This document shows, in pieces, positions 18,249-27,469 of a DNA stretch of 64,000 nucleotides. How positions within the stretch are numbered: position 1 is the first letter of the stretch; each line of letters opens with the position of its first letter. Location: contig CANFHA010000002.1 in NCBI GenBank assembly GCA_947446645.1, positions 186,001-250,000 of the forward strand. Direction: 5' to 3'. The position numbers and the translations under genes were made by a program. The notes beneath the pieces were generated by a model that had not been told where the DNA came from, did not search any database, and worked only from the letters and a program-made list of their open reading frames with translations. The stretch is from Chitinophagaceae bacterium. GTDB lineage: Bacteria > Bacteroidota > Bacteroidia > Chitinophagales > Chitinophagaceae.

Positions 18249-19657
18249 TTTTCAATGTTGAGTAGCTCTACATCAAAGATAAGAACTGAATTTGGAGGAA
18301 TGTTAGCTCCTGCACCTCTTTCTCCATACGCAAGATGCGAAGGAAGATAAAAAGTAGCTTTCGATCCTTTCTTCAGTAATTGTACGCCTTCGTCCCAGCC
18401 AGATATTACCTGGTGCTGACCGAGTGTAAAAGTAAATGGACGTGTATTTACAAAATTGTCATCGACATTTTTATCAAATACTTTGCCGTCAAGCAATTTG
18501 CCAAGGTAGCTCATGCTTACTTTTTCGCCTGCTTTAGCATTCTCGCCAGTGCCTTCTTTGGTTATTGTATAGTACAATCCGGTTTCAGTGCGTATAGCGT
18601 GAATGTTGTTTTTAGCGAAATAGTCTTTCAGCTCCTTGTCGTCAGTGAGCTTTTGCTTAGAGCTCTTTTCGGCCATTTCTTTTTTGCGCTTCTCTGCTTT
18701 GGCTTCTGCTTCTTTCTTTGCTTCTTCGGCTGACTTAACATCAGCAATAGTTACATCGAATATAAGTATGCCATTTGCAGGGATCGGGTTTCTTTCCTGC
18801 GGACCATAAGCCAGGCCTGATGGAATATACATTGTAGCTTTTGAGCCTTTCTTCAGCAGCTGCAAACCTTCGTCCCAGCCTTTGATCACGCGGCCTTTTC
18901 CCACTTCCAGGTTAAAAGGCTCCATATGGTGGAATGTGGAGTCTTCGTTAGAGTCGAATATTTTACCGTCTATCAATTTTCCGGTATAGTTTACGCTTAT
19001 GCTCTGGCCTGCCTGTATTTTTTCGCCTTCACCTTCCTTGGTAATGGTGTAATATAAGCCTGAAGCAGTCTTCATTGGCTTGATATTATTTTTCTTAAAG
19101 TACTCCTGGAGCTTAGTATCGTCTATGCCTTTTTGAGCTGCACCTTTTGCCTCATTCTCTTTCTTTTCTTCAGCATCAGTTCTTACAGACACCAGTTCCA
19201 CGTTATACTCTATCTTCTGGCCCGGCTTCATCCACGGAAGCAACTGATTGCCTGATTTCTGCAGTGAGTCTACCGGAATTCTGAATACAGCGCTATCACC
19301 AGCCACCATCATCATAAACCCTTCCACCGGATCGCCTTTGAATTTAGGTGCTACGATGGCATAAGGTACCGGCTTTTCACCATACATCTTACGTGAGTCG
19401 AACATAACGCTGTCCGCTACATGCACATGTATGAACATTTCAATATGGTCAGAAACACCTGGCTTTTTCTTGCCGGTGCCATGCTTTATGATCTTGTATT
19501 CAAGACCGCTTGGCAGCCTCATATAACCATTAGCCATTGTTCCTTTGGCAACTATCGGTGCTTTTTTGGGTGCCTCTTTCTTTTGTGCGTTTACTGCAGG
19601 AGTTAACCCCAGTATTACGCCTGCAGATAAAAGGGTTATTTTAACTGAGCTTTTCAT
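18245..19657 (-). CDS. Exported triple-domain FKBP-type peptidyl-prolyl isomerase
   Basis: The 470-residue product has a signal peptide (1-24) and three FKBP-like units. Unit 1 (about 40-160) is divergent; units 2 (about 185-310) and 3 (about 345-470) retain the fold motifs SVNYTGKLIDGKIFDSN, VIKGWDEGLQLLKKGSKA and LAYGPQERNPIPANGILIFD and their equivalents. Lys/Glu-rich helical linkers join the units. The protein should speed proline isomerisation in periplasmic or outer membrane proteins. It lies between another FKBP gene (53-base gap) and the M1 peptidase (overlap), which suggests an envelope protein folding and turnover operon. Confidence 0.9.
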   Translation of the reverse strand: MKSSVKITLLSAGVILGLTPAVNAQKKEAPKKAPIVAKGTMANGYMRLPSGLEYKIIKHGTGKKKPGVSDHIEMFIHVHVADSVMFDSRKMYGEKPVPYAIVAPKFKGDPVEGFMMMVAGDSAVFRIPVDSLQKSGNQLLPWMKPGQKIEYNVELVSVRTDAEEKKENEAKGAAQKGIDDTKLQEYFKKNNIKPMKTASGLYYTITKEGEGEKIQAGQSISVNYTGKLIDGKIFDSNEDSTFHHMEPFNLEVGKGRVIKGWDEGLQLLKKGSKATMYIPSGLAYGPQERNPIPANGILIFDVTIADVKSAEEAKKEAEAKAEKRKKEMAEKSSKQKLTDDKELKDYFAKNNIHAIRTETGLYYTITKEGTGENAKAGEKVSMSYLGKLLDGKVFDKNVDDNFVNTRPFTFTLGQHQVISGWDEGVQLLKKGSKATFYLPSHLAYGERGAGANIPPNSVLIFDVELLNIEK

Positions 19658-19710
19658 TGATGCTGTTTTTATACGTTTAAGTAAGCAATGATTTTTTAAT
19701 GCACAGATAT

Positions 19711-20712
19711 TTAGTTCTGCTTAGGGTTCGGAACGCGAACCTGCTTTGGCATACCACCTTCGGCACTTGCAGCTTTTACGTCTTTTATCTCTACTTCAAA
19801 AACTAATATAGCGTTAGGGCCAATGTTTGGAGGCGCATTTTCGCCATAGCCAAGTGGTGAAGGCAGATAAAGCGTAGCCTTAGCTCCTTTTTTCAACAAA
19901 GCAACTCCTTCGTCTACACCTGGTATCATCTGGTGTGCGCCTACAGCAAACTCAAGCGGTGCACCATGATGGCTCATAGCAGTATCAATGTTAGAATCAA
20001 ATTCTTTACCATCAAGTGTTTTGCCGGTATACATCATGCTTACCTGCTGTCCTGTGGCTATTTGTTCGCCAGTACCTGGTTTTTGTATAGTGTAGTAAAG
20101 ACCGGATGCTGTCTTTTGCGCCTTTATATTATTCTTTGCAAAGTAGTCTTCAAGGGTCTTCACGTCAACTGGAAGCTGTTTTTCTGCTTTGGCTTTAGCT
20201 TCGCGCTGCATTTCTTCCTGCTTGGCCTGTGCATCCTTTTGGTATTCTTCCATTGATTTTATAGACACCACCGACAGGTTCACGGTAACTTTATTACCTG
20301 CTTTCAACCATGATGGAATCCGCTGCCTCTGTTCTACCGGTACTGTTTTCAGTAGGGTATCGCATGATATGAGTATTATGGCGCTGTCGCCTGCTGACAG
20401 CATTGGAAATACTGACTGGTACTGACCTGGGTCTTTTACTTCCGCAACACGGTCTGGCCTTGGCCTGCCCTGCTTGTAGGTGCTGGCAAGTTCATAGCTG
20501 TTCATTTTCTTGGTTGCAGCGTCCATAGTGTCTACATGCACTATCATGTTGTATTCAACAATATCGCCCATTTTGGCGTTCTTGCCCTTTACATCCTTTA
20601 CGATCTTGTATTCAACACCGTGTACTTTTTTGAAATCACCGTTGCTATTGCAAGCACTGTTACCGATGATTGCTGCGCCCAATACTGTCAGCGGGAGGAT
20701 CCTTTTAATCAT
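19711..20712 (-). CDS. Lipoprotein FKBP-type peptidyl-prolyl isomerase, two domains
   Basis: The 333-residue product has a signal peptide ending GNSAC (lipidated Cys21). A divergent FKBP-like unit (about 28-155) is followed by a helical linker and a conventional FKBP unit (about 180-315) with SMMYTGKTLDGKEFDSN and MIPGVDEGVALLKKGAKA. Domain layout and linker wording (DYFAKNNIKAQKTASGLYYT) match units 1-2 of the next gene, so the pair arose by duplication. It probably acts at the periplasmic face of a membrane. Part of the same minus-strand operon as nrnA and the M1 peptidase. Confidence 0.9.
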   Translation of the reverse strand: MIKRILPLTVLGAAIIGNSACNSNGDFKKVHGVEYKIVKDVKGKNAKMGDIVEYNMIVHVDTMDAATKKMNSYELASTYKQGRPRPDRVAEVKDPGQYQSVFPMLSAGDSAIILISCDTLLKTVPVEQRQRIPSWLKAGNKVTVNLSVVSIKSMEEYQKDAQAKQEEMQREAKAKAEKQLPVDVKTLEDYFAKNNIKAQKTASGLYYTIQKPGTGEQIATGQQVSMMYTGKTLDGKEFDSNIDTAMSHHGAPLEFAVGAHQMIPGVDEGVALLKKGAKATLYLPSPLGYGENAPPNIGPNAILVFEVEIKDVKAASAEGGMPKQVRVPNPKQN

Positions 20713-20792
20713 GTCTTTGTTTTTTATGTTCTTTTGTGTTTGTGGTTTTAATTCTTGTACTTATAACTTATGACTAATTAATTTACGAAGTT

Positions 20793-21791
20793 TTATTTTG
20801 GGTGAATATCCGACAAAATTTTCTTAAAATATGCTATTGTTTCTGTTAAAGACAGTTTTGTACGCCCGCCCGAAGCATTGAAATGTCCGCCTCCTTCAAA
20901 GTAGTTTTTTGCAAATGAACTTACGTCAAAATCGCCCTTGCTGCGGAAGGATAGTTTCACCTCATCACTACGCTCGGTTATAAGGGTAGCAAACCTGATT
21001 CCGGCAATACTGAGGGGGTAATTCACCAATCCTTCGGTATCTCCATTGGCCGTCTTAAAAAGGTTCTGATCCTTCCTCGACAATACAATAAGCGCTGAAT
21101 TGTATTTGCGGAATACTTCCATACGCTCTATAAGCACATAGCCCAGAAAGCGCATACGGCTTTCGCTCCATGAGTCGTAAACTTCTTCATGTATCCGCGT
21201 ATGGTCCAGCCCACGATTCTTCAGGTCGGCAACCATGGTATGTACGGATGCTGATGTTATTGGAAATTTGAAAGATCCGGTATCTGTCATCACACCCGTA
21301 TACAGGCATGCAGCTATATCCAGGTCAATCAGTGCATTGTCACCGCAAAGATTAATGAAGTCATACACCATTTCGCAGGTGCTGCTTTTTTCGGGGATGC
21401 TCATTCCATAATCCCAAACCGGCTTCGGAAACAAGTGGTGATCTATCAGCACTTTTGGCTGGGTTGCATCTGCAAGCGCCTGTTCAAGGTGCTTGGTGCG
21501 GTTGTAATCATTAAAGTCAACACAAAAGATTACGTCTGCCGCGGTCAGCGCTTCAAGCGCTTTGGCGGGCAATTCTTCGTAATTAAGTGTGGTGTTAACA
21601 CCGGGCATCCACATCAGGAAATCCGGTATCTCACTTGGTGAAACAGAAGTGACCTCGTGACCTTTTTTGGTAAGATAATGCGCCAGCCCCAGCATGCTGC
21701 CTATCGCATCGCCATCAGGTTTGTGATGCGTTGTAATGAATATCTTCTTAGGTGCCTGCAGTAACGGGAAAACCTCTTGAATTGGCCGCAT
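20793..21791 (-). CDS. nrnA: DHH/DHHA1 phosphoesterase, NrnA-like oligoribonuclease / pAp phosphatase
   Basis: The 332-residue protein shows the DHH family metal sites: THHKPDGDAIGS (H22, H23, D26, D28), VDFND (about D92), VLIDHH (D117-H119) and a TGVMTDTGSF motif, followed by a DHHA1 domain with GGGHFNASGG near residue 300. These enzymes degrade nano-RNA and c-di-AMP breakdown products, and hydrolyse 3'-phosphoadenosine 5'-phosphate. It is the first gene of the operon leading to the FKBP and M1 genes. The ATG at 21791 agrees with the family start (MRPIQEVFPLL). Confidence 0.9.
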   Translation of the reverse strand: MRPIQEVFPLLQAPKKIFITTHHKPDGDAIGSMLGLAHYLTKKGHEVTSVSPSEIPDFLMWMPGVNTTLNYEELPAKALEALTAADVIFCVDFNDYNRTKHLEQALADATQPKVLIDHHLFPKPVWDYGMSIPEKSSTCEMVYDFINLCGDNALIDLDIAACLYTGVMTDTGSFKFPITSASVHTMVADLKNRGLDHTRIHEEVYDSWSESRMRFLGYVLIERMEVFRKYNSALIVLSRKDQNLFKTANGDTEGLVNYPLSIAGIRFATLITERSDEVKLSFRSKGDFDVSSFAKNYFEGGGHFNASGGRTKLSLTETIAYFKKILSDIHPK

Positions 21792-21805
21792 TCTTTATAT
21801 CCCTT

Positions 21806-21850
21806 ATCCTATAATTATAGGATCTATTTTCGTTTGGGAGTGCAAAAGTA
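21806..21850 (-). promoter_or_regulatory. Putative promoter and leader palindrome of the nrnA operon
   Basis: A minus-strand TACTTTTG (21843-21850) fits the -7 box. Between it and the nrnA start is the perfect 18-bp palindrome ATCCTATAATTATAGGAT (21806-21823), which could be an operator or a leader hairpin. No TTG was found at -33. Confidence 0.4.
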
Positions 21851-21980
21851 CGTTTTCTATAGATATACTGCCTGAAAATACAAAAGTTAAAATTAATCTC
21901 ATTTATGGGCTGGGTTACTATTTGCTGTGGATGGCGCCTCTTTTCGTAACTGCTCTACAATATTTTATACTTTTTTAACT

Positions 21981-22009
21981 TTTGCCTCAGTCCAATTCGT
22001 ATACCTTTG
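21981..22009 (+). promoter_or_regulatory. Bacteroidota-type promoter of ndk
   Basis: TTTG at 21981-21984 and TACCTTTG at 22002-22009 are separated by 17 bases, matching the TTTG-N17-TAnnTTTG layout of Bacteroidota sigma-70 promoters. The start codon of ndk follows 30 bases downstream. Confidence 0.65.
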
Positions 22010-22038
22010 CGGCAATTAATTCAAAAAACAAAATATAT

Positions 22039-22455
22039 ATGACGAATCGTACATTCACGATGATTAAGCCGGATGCGGTAAAAGCAGGTAACATTGGTAA
22101 TATCCTTCAGATGATCAATGCCGGCGGCTTCCGCATAGTTGCTATGAAATATTTAAACATCACAAAGCAGCAGGCTGAAAGTTTTTATGAAGTGCATGCA
22201 GCGCGCCCATTCTACGGTGAGCTTACCGAGTTCATGAGCAGTGGACCTATAGTTGCAGCTATCCTGGAAAAAGAAAATGCTGTTGCTGATTTCCGCAAGC
22301 TGATCGGTGCTACTAATCCTGCCCAAGCTGAAGAGGGTACTATAAGGAAGAAGTATGCAGCCTCTATAGGTGAGAATGCAGTTCACGGTTCTGACAGCGA
22401 TGAAAATGCAAAAATAGAAGGAGATTTCTTCTTTAACGGCCTCGAAAGGTTCTAA
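22039..22455 (+). CDS. ndk: Nucleoside diphosphate kinase
   Basis: The 139-residue enzyme begins [17 protein letters not shown], the usual NDK start; an in-frame ATG 57 bases upstream lies inside the promoter and is rejected. The active-site histidine is H116 in NAVHGSDS, the loop [16 protein letters not shown] is complete, and length is typical. It transfers phosphate from ATP to nucleoside diphosphates, maintaining NTP and dNTP pools. It has its own promoter and a strong terminator, so it is probably monocistronic. Confidence 0.97.
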   Translation: MTNRTFTMIKPDAVKAGNIGNILQMINAGGFRIVAMKYLNITKQQAESFYEVHAARPFYGELTEFMSSGPIVAAILEKENAVADFRKLIGATNPAQAEEGTIRKKYAASIGENAVHGSDSDENAKIEGDFFFNGLERF

Positions 22456-22477
22456 ACCTACCGGTTGAAAAATATTC

Positions 22478-22512
22478 AAAGCCCTTGCTTACTAGCGAGG
22501 GCTTTGTTTTTT
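22478..22512 (+). terminator. Rho-independent terminator of ndk
   Basis: AAAGCCCT (22478-22485) pairs with AGGGCTTT (22498-22505), followed by GTTTTTT. It lies 23 bases after the ndk stop. Confidence 0.85.
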
Positions 22513-22532
22513 GATCGATTCAAAATGACATA

Positions 22533-22570
22533 ATTTGAAAATGCCCCGCTTTCGCCGGGCATTTTCAAAT
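22533..22570. terminator. Long perfect hairpin between ndk and the convergent DksA-like gene
   Basis: ATTTGAAAATGCCC (22533-22546) pairs perfectly over 14 bp with GGGCATTTTCAAAT (22557-22570), loop of 10. It probably stops transcription of the minus-strand gene at 22598 and backs up the ndk terminator. Neither side has a long T run immediately after the stem. Confidence 0.6.
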
Positions 22571-22597
22571 TTTTATATCTTCAAATTTTCAAATTAC

Positions 22598-23761
22598 TTA
22601 GTTCTGCTTGGTAGAGAGCATCTTTTTAGCCTCAATGCTCAGCGTTGCATGTGGCACTGCGCGCAGACGGGCTTTGTCTATAAGCTTGCCTGTTACGCGG
22701 CATATACCGTAAGTCTTGTTTTCTATACGTACAAGCGCTTTTTCCAGGTGACCCATAAACTGTATCTGGCGGCTGGCCAGCTGTGCCAGTTGCTCACGCT
22801 CCATGGCACCGCTGCCATCTTCCATATTCATGTAGCGGTTCTCTGTATCTTCTGTACCTGCTTCGTCCTTGCGGGTAATAAGTCCCTGCAGGTAGTTCAG
22901 CTCCTTACGGGCAGCGTCAAGACGCTGGGCGATGATCTCCCTGAATTCGTTCAGGTCTTCATCGCTATAGCGATATGCCGGACCTTCCGGTTGCTTAGGC
23001 TCATCAAGTATAGACCTGTATGTTTCTACCGGGAACTGAGGAGTCGCACTGGTGCTGCCAGTGTGTTTTGACTTGTTCTCCATTCTGCGGTGCGCTATGA
23101 TAATGTTCGGTTTCTTCTCCGTGCTGCGTGCCATTGGCGTAGCCGTTGGTCGTGGTGCATTGGGAAGCGCTTTGGTAGGTATCTGGCTGAGTGTCAGTGT
23201 TTTCTTTTTGCCTGATGGCTTCTTTGCCGTTTCAGATCTTACCGGTGCCGCTGGTTTAGCAACGGGTGCTGCTGGTTTGGCAGGAGCTGCTGGCTTTGCC
23301 ACGGCTACAGGTTTGGCAGGAGCCTTAGCTACTGGTTTTGCCGGTACTTTAGCTGCAGGTTTCGCAGGTGCTTTCGGTGCTGGCTTAGCAGGCGCCTTAG
23401 CCACTGGCTTAGCTGGCGCAGCCTTTTTAGCAACGGCTTTCACAGGTGCTGCTTTCTTAGCTGGCGCTGCTTTCTTTGGTGCCTCCTTTTTCTTTACAGG
23501 AGCGGCTTTCTTGGCTATCGGTGCAGGTTTTTTCTTATTCACAGTTGTTTGATTATTATTTTTTTCTGTTTTTACTGTCGGTTTCGCCTTAGCTGCCGGA
23601 GCGGCTTTCTTTGCTGGCGTTGCCGGTGTGCCTGTTTTCTTTGCGGGTGCTGCTTTTTTCGGGGCAGCTTTTACTACTTGCTTACTGGCCACAGCTTTTG
23701 AAGCAACTGCTGCAGTTGATTTTTTTTTCTGGCTCTTTGCCTTGTTATTGTGTGTGGCCAT
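22598..23761 (-). CDS. DksA/TraR-like protein with a long Lys/Ala/Pro-rich histone-like N-terminus
   Basis: Residues 1 to about 215 of 387 are low complexity, mostly AAPAKK and AKPVAKAPAKP units, resembling histone H1 or AlgP tails. The C-terminal part (about 260-387) is DksA/TraR-like: a coiled-coil hairpin (FREIIAQRLDAARKELNYLQ) and the end region YGICRVTGKLIDKARLRAVPHATLS. The four zinc-finger cysteines of DksA are reduced to one, as in many Bacteroidota homologues, so zinc binding is unlikely. It may bind RNA polymerase through its secondary channel while the basic tail binds DNA; the combined role is inference. Its stop faces ndk; ileS ends 6 bases upstream, so the two may be co-transcribed. 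Confidence 0.85.
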   Translation of the reverse strand: MATHNNKAKSQKKKSTAAVASKAVASKQVVKAAPKKAAPAKKTGTPATPAKKAAPAAKAKPTVKTEKNNNQTTVNKKKPAPIAKKAAPVKKKEAPKKAAPAKKAAPVKAVAKKAAPAKPVAKAPAKPAPKAPAKPAAKVPAKPVAKAPAKPVAVAKPAAPAKPAAPVAKPAAPVRSETAKKPSGKKKTLTLSQIPTKALPNAPRPTATPMARSTEKKPNIIIAHRRMENKSKHTGSTSATPQFPVETYRSILDEPKQPEGPAYRYSDEDLNEFREIIAQRLDAARKELNYLQGLITRKDEAGTEDTENRYMNMEDGSGAMEREQLAQLASRQIQFMGHLEKALVRIENKTYGICRVTGKLIDKARLRAVPHATLSIEAKKMLSTKQN

Positions 23762-23767
23762 AACGTC

Positions 23768-26700
23768 CTAAGAGGTTTTTGATATGAGAACATTCAGATT
23801 TACATCGTTAACTTCAATTTCCGTTCCGTTATCAATTCCTGGCTCTAATTCTATCTTATCTGCTAAAATTTCCGCGCAAATATAGTCATTATGTTTAATT
23901 ATCGCACTTTCGGTTGATTTATAGTCTTTAATAGAGACTATGATCCGGTCCGTAAGTTCCAGCCCCGTATCCTTTCTTATGCGCTGTATTTTATTAACCA
24001 GTTCCCGGGCAATGCCTTCTTCCTGTAGTTCTGGTGTCACATTTATGTCCAGCGCTACGGTCAGGTTGTCTTTGTTTGCAACCGCCCATCCCGGTATGTC
24101 TTCAGCTATAATATCTACATCTTCTATTGCCACGACTACAGGCTCAGCATCTATCAGCAAGGTAAAGTTTCGTTGCTTTTCCAGCATAGCTATGTCTTGC
24201 TGGGTCATCTGGCCTATAGCTGCAGCTACGCTTTTCATTTTAGTGCCCATTTTAGCACCAAGCGTTTTAAAATTCGGCTTCAGCTTTTTCTTTATAAATC
24301 CTTCTGTGTCAGTTAAGTATTCAATCGTCTTTATGTTTACTTCACTTTTTATCAGCTCCTCTACCAGGCTTATCTGGTCCTTGGTGTGCTTATCCAACAC
24401 TGGCACTAGTATGCGCTGCAGTGGCTGACGCACCTTTATATTTACTTTCTTGCGGATAGACAGCACAAGGGAACAAATGTTTTGCGCCAGGTACATTCTT
24501 TCTTCCAACTCAGCGTCTATGCAGCTGTCATCAGCATTTGGGTAGTCGGCAAGGTGCACCGAGGTGAATTTGTTTCTGCCACTTACCTGGTTCAGGTTAG
24601 TATATAACCAGTCAGCAAAGAAGGGTGCTATGGGCGCCATAAGAAGCGACAGCGTTTCCAGGCATTCATATAGTGTCTGGTATGCACATACCTTGTCATG
24701 TTCGTACTCACCTTTCCAGAACCGGCGGCGGCAAAGGCGCACATACCAGTTGCTCAGCTGCTCATCAAGGAACTGTTCCATAAGCCTGCCCGCCTGGGTA
24801 GGTTCATAGTCATTCATTGCCTCCGTCACCTTGATAATGAGCGTATTCAGTGAAGAAAGAATCCACCGGTCGATCTCTGGCCGTTCCTTTACAGGTAGGT
24901 ATTTTTCCTTAAAGGTGAAGTTATCCGCGTTTGCGTACAGCGCAAAGAACTGGTAAGTGTTATACAGTGTTCCGAAATACTTCCGCTGAACTTCTTTAAT
25001 TCCTTCAAGATCAAACCGTAAGCTATCCCATGGGGATGCATTTGTGATCAGATACCACCTTGTTGCATCGGCGCTATATTGCTCTATGGTAGAAAATGGG
25101 TCTATTACATTCCCCAATCTTTTGCTCATCTTATTGCCGTTCTTATCCAGTACAAGGCCATTGCTCACTACTGTCTTAAAGGCCACGCTGTCAAAAAGCA
25201 TTACACCCAGGGCGTGCAGCGTATAGAACCACCCACGTGTCTGGTCAACCCCCTCAGCTATGAAGTCTGCCGGGAAGTTTTTCTTAAGGTCCTGCAGCGG
25301 ATGTTTTTCAAAAGGGTAATGCAGCTGTGCATAAGGCATGGCGCCACTGTCAAACCATACGTCGATCAGGTCGGGCTCCCTTCTCATGGGTTGGCCGCTG
25401 TCTGATACCAGTATTATTTGGTCTACAAATGGTTTGTGCAGGTCCAGGTCTTCCTTGCGGGTTGGCTTAAAGGTAAGTGTGCCCGTAATTTCATGATATG
25501 GATTTTCCCCACGCTCTTCCTCCAGCAGCTGGTTTAATCCCAGTACCTTATTTGCCTTCTGCGCTTCTTTGAGCAGTTCTTCAATACTTCCTATGCATTT
25601 CATTGATCCATCGTCACTTACCCATACAGGTAGTGGCGTGCCCCAAAAGCGGCTGCGGCTCAGGTTCCAGTCCACCATATTCTCCAGCCAGTTGCCAAAT
25701 CGCCCCTCACCGGTAGCTTTTGGCTTCCAGTTTATGGTCTTGTTCAGCTCTATCATCCTGTCCTTTACGGCCGTTGTGCGTATGAACCAGGCATCAAGGG
25801 GATAATAGATAATAGGCTTATCTGTCCTCCAGCAATGGGGGTAAGTATGTTCGTATTTCTCAACTTTAAATGCATGGCCGGCCAGTTTCAGATGCACGGC
25901 AATGTCCACATCTACGTCTTTATACTCCGGGTCGTCCTTGTAATTTTTTACATATCTGCCACTGAATTCACCGGTATAGTCGTTAAACTTTCCCTGTTTG
26001 TCCACCATGGTAAGTATACCGATGTTGTGCTTCTTACCTACACGATAGTCATCTGCGCCAAATGCAGGGGCGGTATGTACTATACCTGTGCCATCCTCTG
26101 TAGTTACAAAGTCGCCGTTTATTACACGCCATGGGTCGCCGCCGGTTACCTCACGGGTATTACCCTCAAACGGCAGCAGCTGATCGTACCTCAGTCCATC
26201 CAAGTCGCTCCCTTTGTATTCAGCAATTATCTTCCACGGAAGTAGTTTGCTTTCACTCGTATATATCGTAAAATCAGACTCTTGTGCTTCCGGTTTAAAG
26301 TATTTGTTCAAAAGCGCTTTGGCAAGAATCACATTGCAAGGCTTGTGACTATAAGGGTTAAACGTCTGCACCAGCACATAATCAATGTTCGGTCCTACGG
26401 TAAGGCCGCAGTTGCTGGGTAGTGTCCATGGAGTAGTGGTCCATGCCATAAAGGAAACGACTCCGGCCTTATCTGCTTCTACCAGTCCGCCACCTATTGG
26501 CATATTCACAAACGGCTCCCATGCATTGCGGGCAGTATCATGAATACTGGTTTGCAATGGATTAACAGGAGTGCCATTGTGCGCCTCTTTAGAAAGAGTA
26601 AACATAGCCACTACCGTAGTATCTTTTACATCTTTATACGTTCCGGGCTGGTTTAGCTCATGGCTGCTGAGGCCTGTACCTGCGGCAGGGGAGTAGGGTT

Positions 26701-27238
26701 GTATGCTTACGCTCTTATAAAGTAAATTTTTATTGTAGAGTTCCTTAAGCGCCCACCATAAAGTTTCAATGTATTCGTTATCATAGGTCACATACGGATT
26801 GGCCATATCTACCCAGTAACCCATTTTTTCGGTAATATCTTCCCACCTGTCTTTAAAGCGCATTACCACTTCCCGACATTTCTTATTATAGTCTTCTACA
26901 CTTATTTTTTTACCAATGTCTTCTTTTGTGATACCCAGTTCCTTTTCCACACCCAGCTCTATAGGCAGGCCATGCGTATCCCAGCCGGCTTTACGGTTCA
27001 CCTGGTAACCCTGCATGGTTTTATAACGGCAGACCAGGTCCTTCAGCGTACGGCTGATGACATGGTGTATGCCCGGCATGCCGTTGGCGCTGGGCGGTCC
27101 CTCATAAAAAACGAATGGCTCAGCACCATCGCGTAGTTTTACGCTTTGTTCAAAGCAGCTATCCCTCTTCCATATTGCAAGGAATTCCTGCTCGATGGTG
27201 GGCATATTCAATCCCTTAAATTCTTTATATTTGTTCAT
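23768..27238 (-). CDS. ileS: Isoleucyl-tRNA synthetase
   Basis: The 1156-residue class I synthetase has the HIGH-equivalent PGIHHV (55-60), the editing domain inserted in the Rossmann fold (TTPWTLPSNCGLTV, GTGIVHTAPAFGADD), the KMSKS motif as KMSKRLGNV (about 703-711) and an anticodon-binding domain. The C-terminus carries the DUF5915-like region seen in long IleS proteins. The ATG at 27236-27238 gives MNKYKEFKGLNMPTIEQEFL; a TTG five codons upstream is possible but less likely. The enzyme charges tRNA-Ile and edits valine. Lack of a zinc-binding C-terminal tail fits the eukaryote-like IleS type common in Bacteroidota. Confidence 0.96.
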   Translation of the reverse strand: MNKYKEFKGLNMPTIEQEFLAIWKRDSCFEQSVKLRDGAEPFVFYEGPPSANGMPGIHHVISRTLKDLVCRYKTMQGYQVNRKAGWDTHGLPIELGVEKELGITKEDIGKKISVEDYNKKCREVVMRFKDRWEDITEKMGYWVDMANPYVTYDNEYIETLWWALKELYNKNLLYKSVSIQPYSPAAGTGLSSHELNQPGTYKDVKDTTVVAMFTLSKEAHNGTPVNPLQTSIHDTARNAWEPFVNMPIGGGLVEADKAGVVSFMAWTTTPWTLPSNCGLTVGPNIDYVLVQTFNPYSHKPCNVILAKALLNKYFKPEAQESDFTIYTSESKLLPWKIIAEYKGSDLDGLRYDQLLPFEGNTREVTGGDPWRVINGDFVTTEDGTGIVHTAPAFGADDYRVGKKHNIGILTMVDKQGKFNDYTGEFSGRYVKNYKDDPEYKDVDVDIAVHLKLAGHAFKVEKYEHTYPHCWRTDKPIIYYPLDAWFIRTTAVKDRMIELNKTINWKPKATGEGRFGNWLENMVDWNLSRSRFWGTPLPVWVSDDGSMKCIGSIEELLKEAQKANKVLGLNQLLEEERGENPYHEITGTLTFKPTRKEDLDLHKPFVDQIILVSDSGQPMRREPDLIDVWFDSGAMPYAQLHYPFEKHPLQDLKKNFPADFIAEGVDQTRGWFYTLHALGVMLFDSVAFKTVVSNGLVLDKNGNKMSKRLGNVIDPFSTIEQYSADATRWYLITNASPWDSLRFDLEGIKEVQRKYFGTLYNTYQFFALYANADNFTFKEKYLPVKERPEIDRWILSSLNTLIIKVTEAMNDYEPTQAGRLMEQFLDEQLSNWYVRLCRRRFWKGEYEHDKVCAYQTLYECLETLSLLMAPIAPFFADWLYTNLNQVSGRNKFTSVHLADYPNADDSCIDAELEERMYLAQNICSLVLSIRKKVNIKVRQPLQRILVPVLDKHTKDQISLVEELIKSEVNIKTIEYLTDTEGFIKKKLKPNFKTLGAKMGTKMKSVAAAIGQMTQQDIAMLEKQRNFTLLIDAEPVVVAIEDVDIIAEDIPGWAVANKDNLTVALDINVTPELQEEGIARELVNKIQRIRKDTGLELTDRIIVSIKDYKSTESAIIKHNDYICAEILADKIELEPGIDNGTEIEVNDVNLNVLISKTS

Positions 27239-27469
27239 CAAATTAAAATTCAAAAGTCAAAATTCAAAAAGGCGATTTTGACAAAAACACTATGCTCAAT
27301 CTAAAAATGTGTGCAAAGGTATGCAGATTTTTTCGTAATGAAATACAGCAATAATTACGGTGTACTGTATTGTGCGCATGGTGTGAATATGCTATTGTCT
27401 ATCTTTGACACCTGACGACACATTGAGCTAAAGATAAATGTATCGTCTTTTTCCTTTCAAATTAAATTA

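Noticed and set aside
23052..23552. A 166-codon plus-strand frame rich in Ala and Gly
   Set aside because: It is the complement of the Lys/Ala/Pro repeats of the DksA-like gene; low-complexity DNA stays open on both strands.
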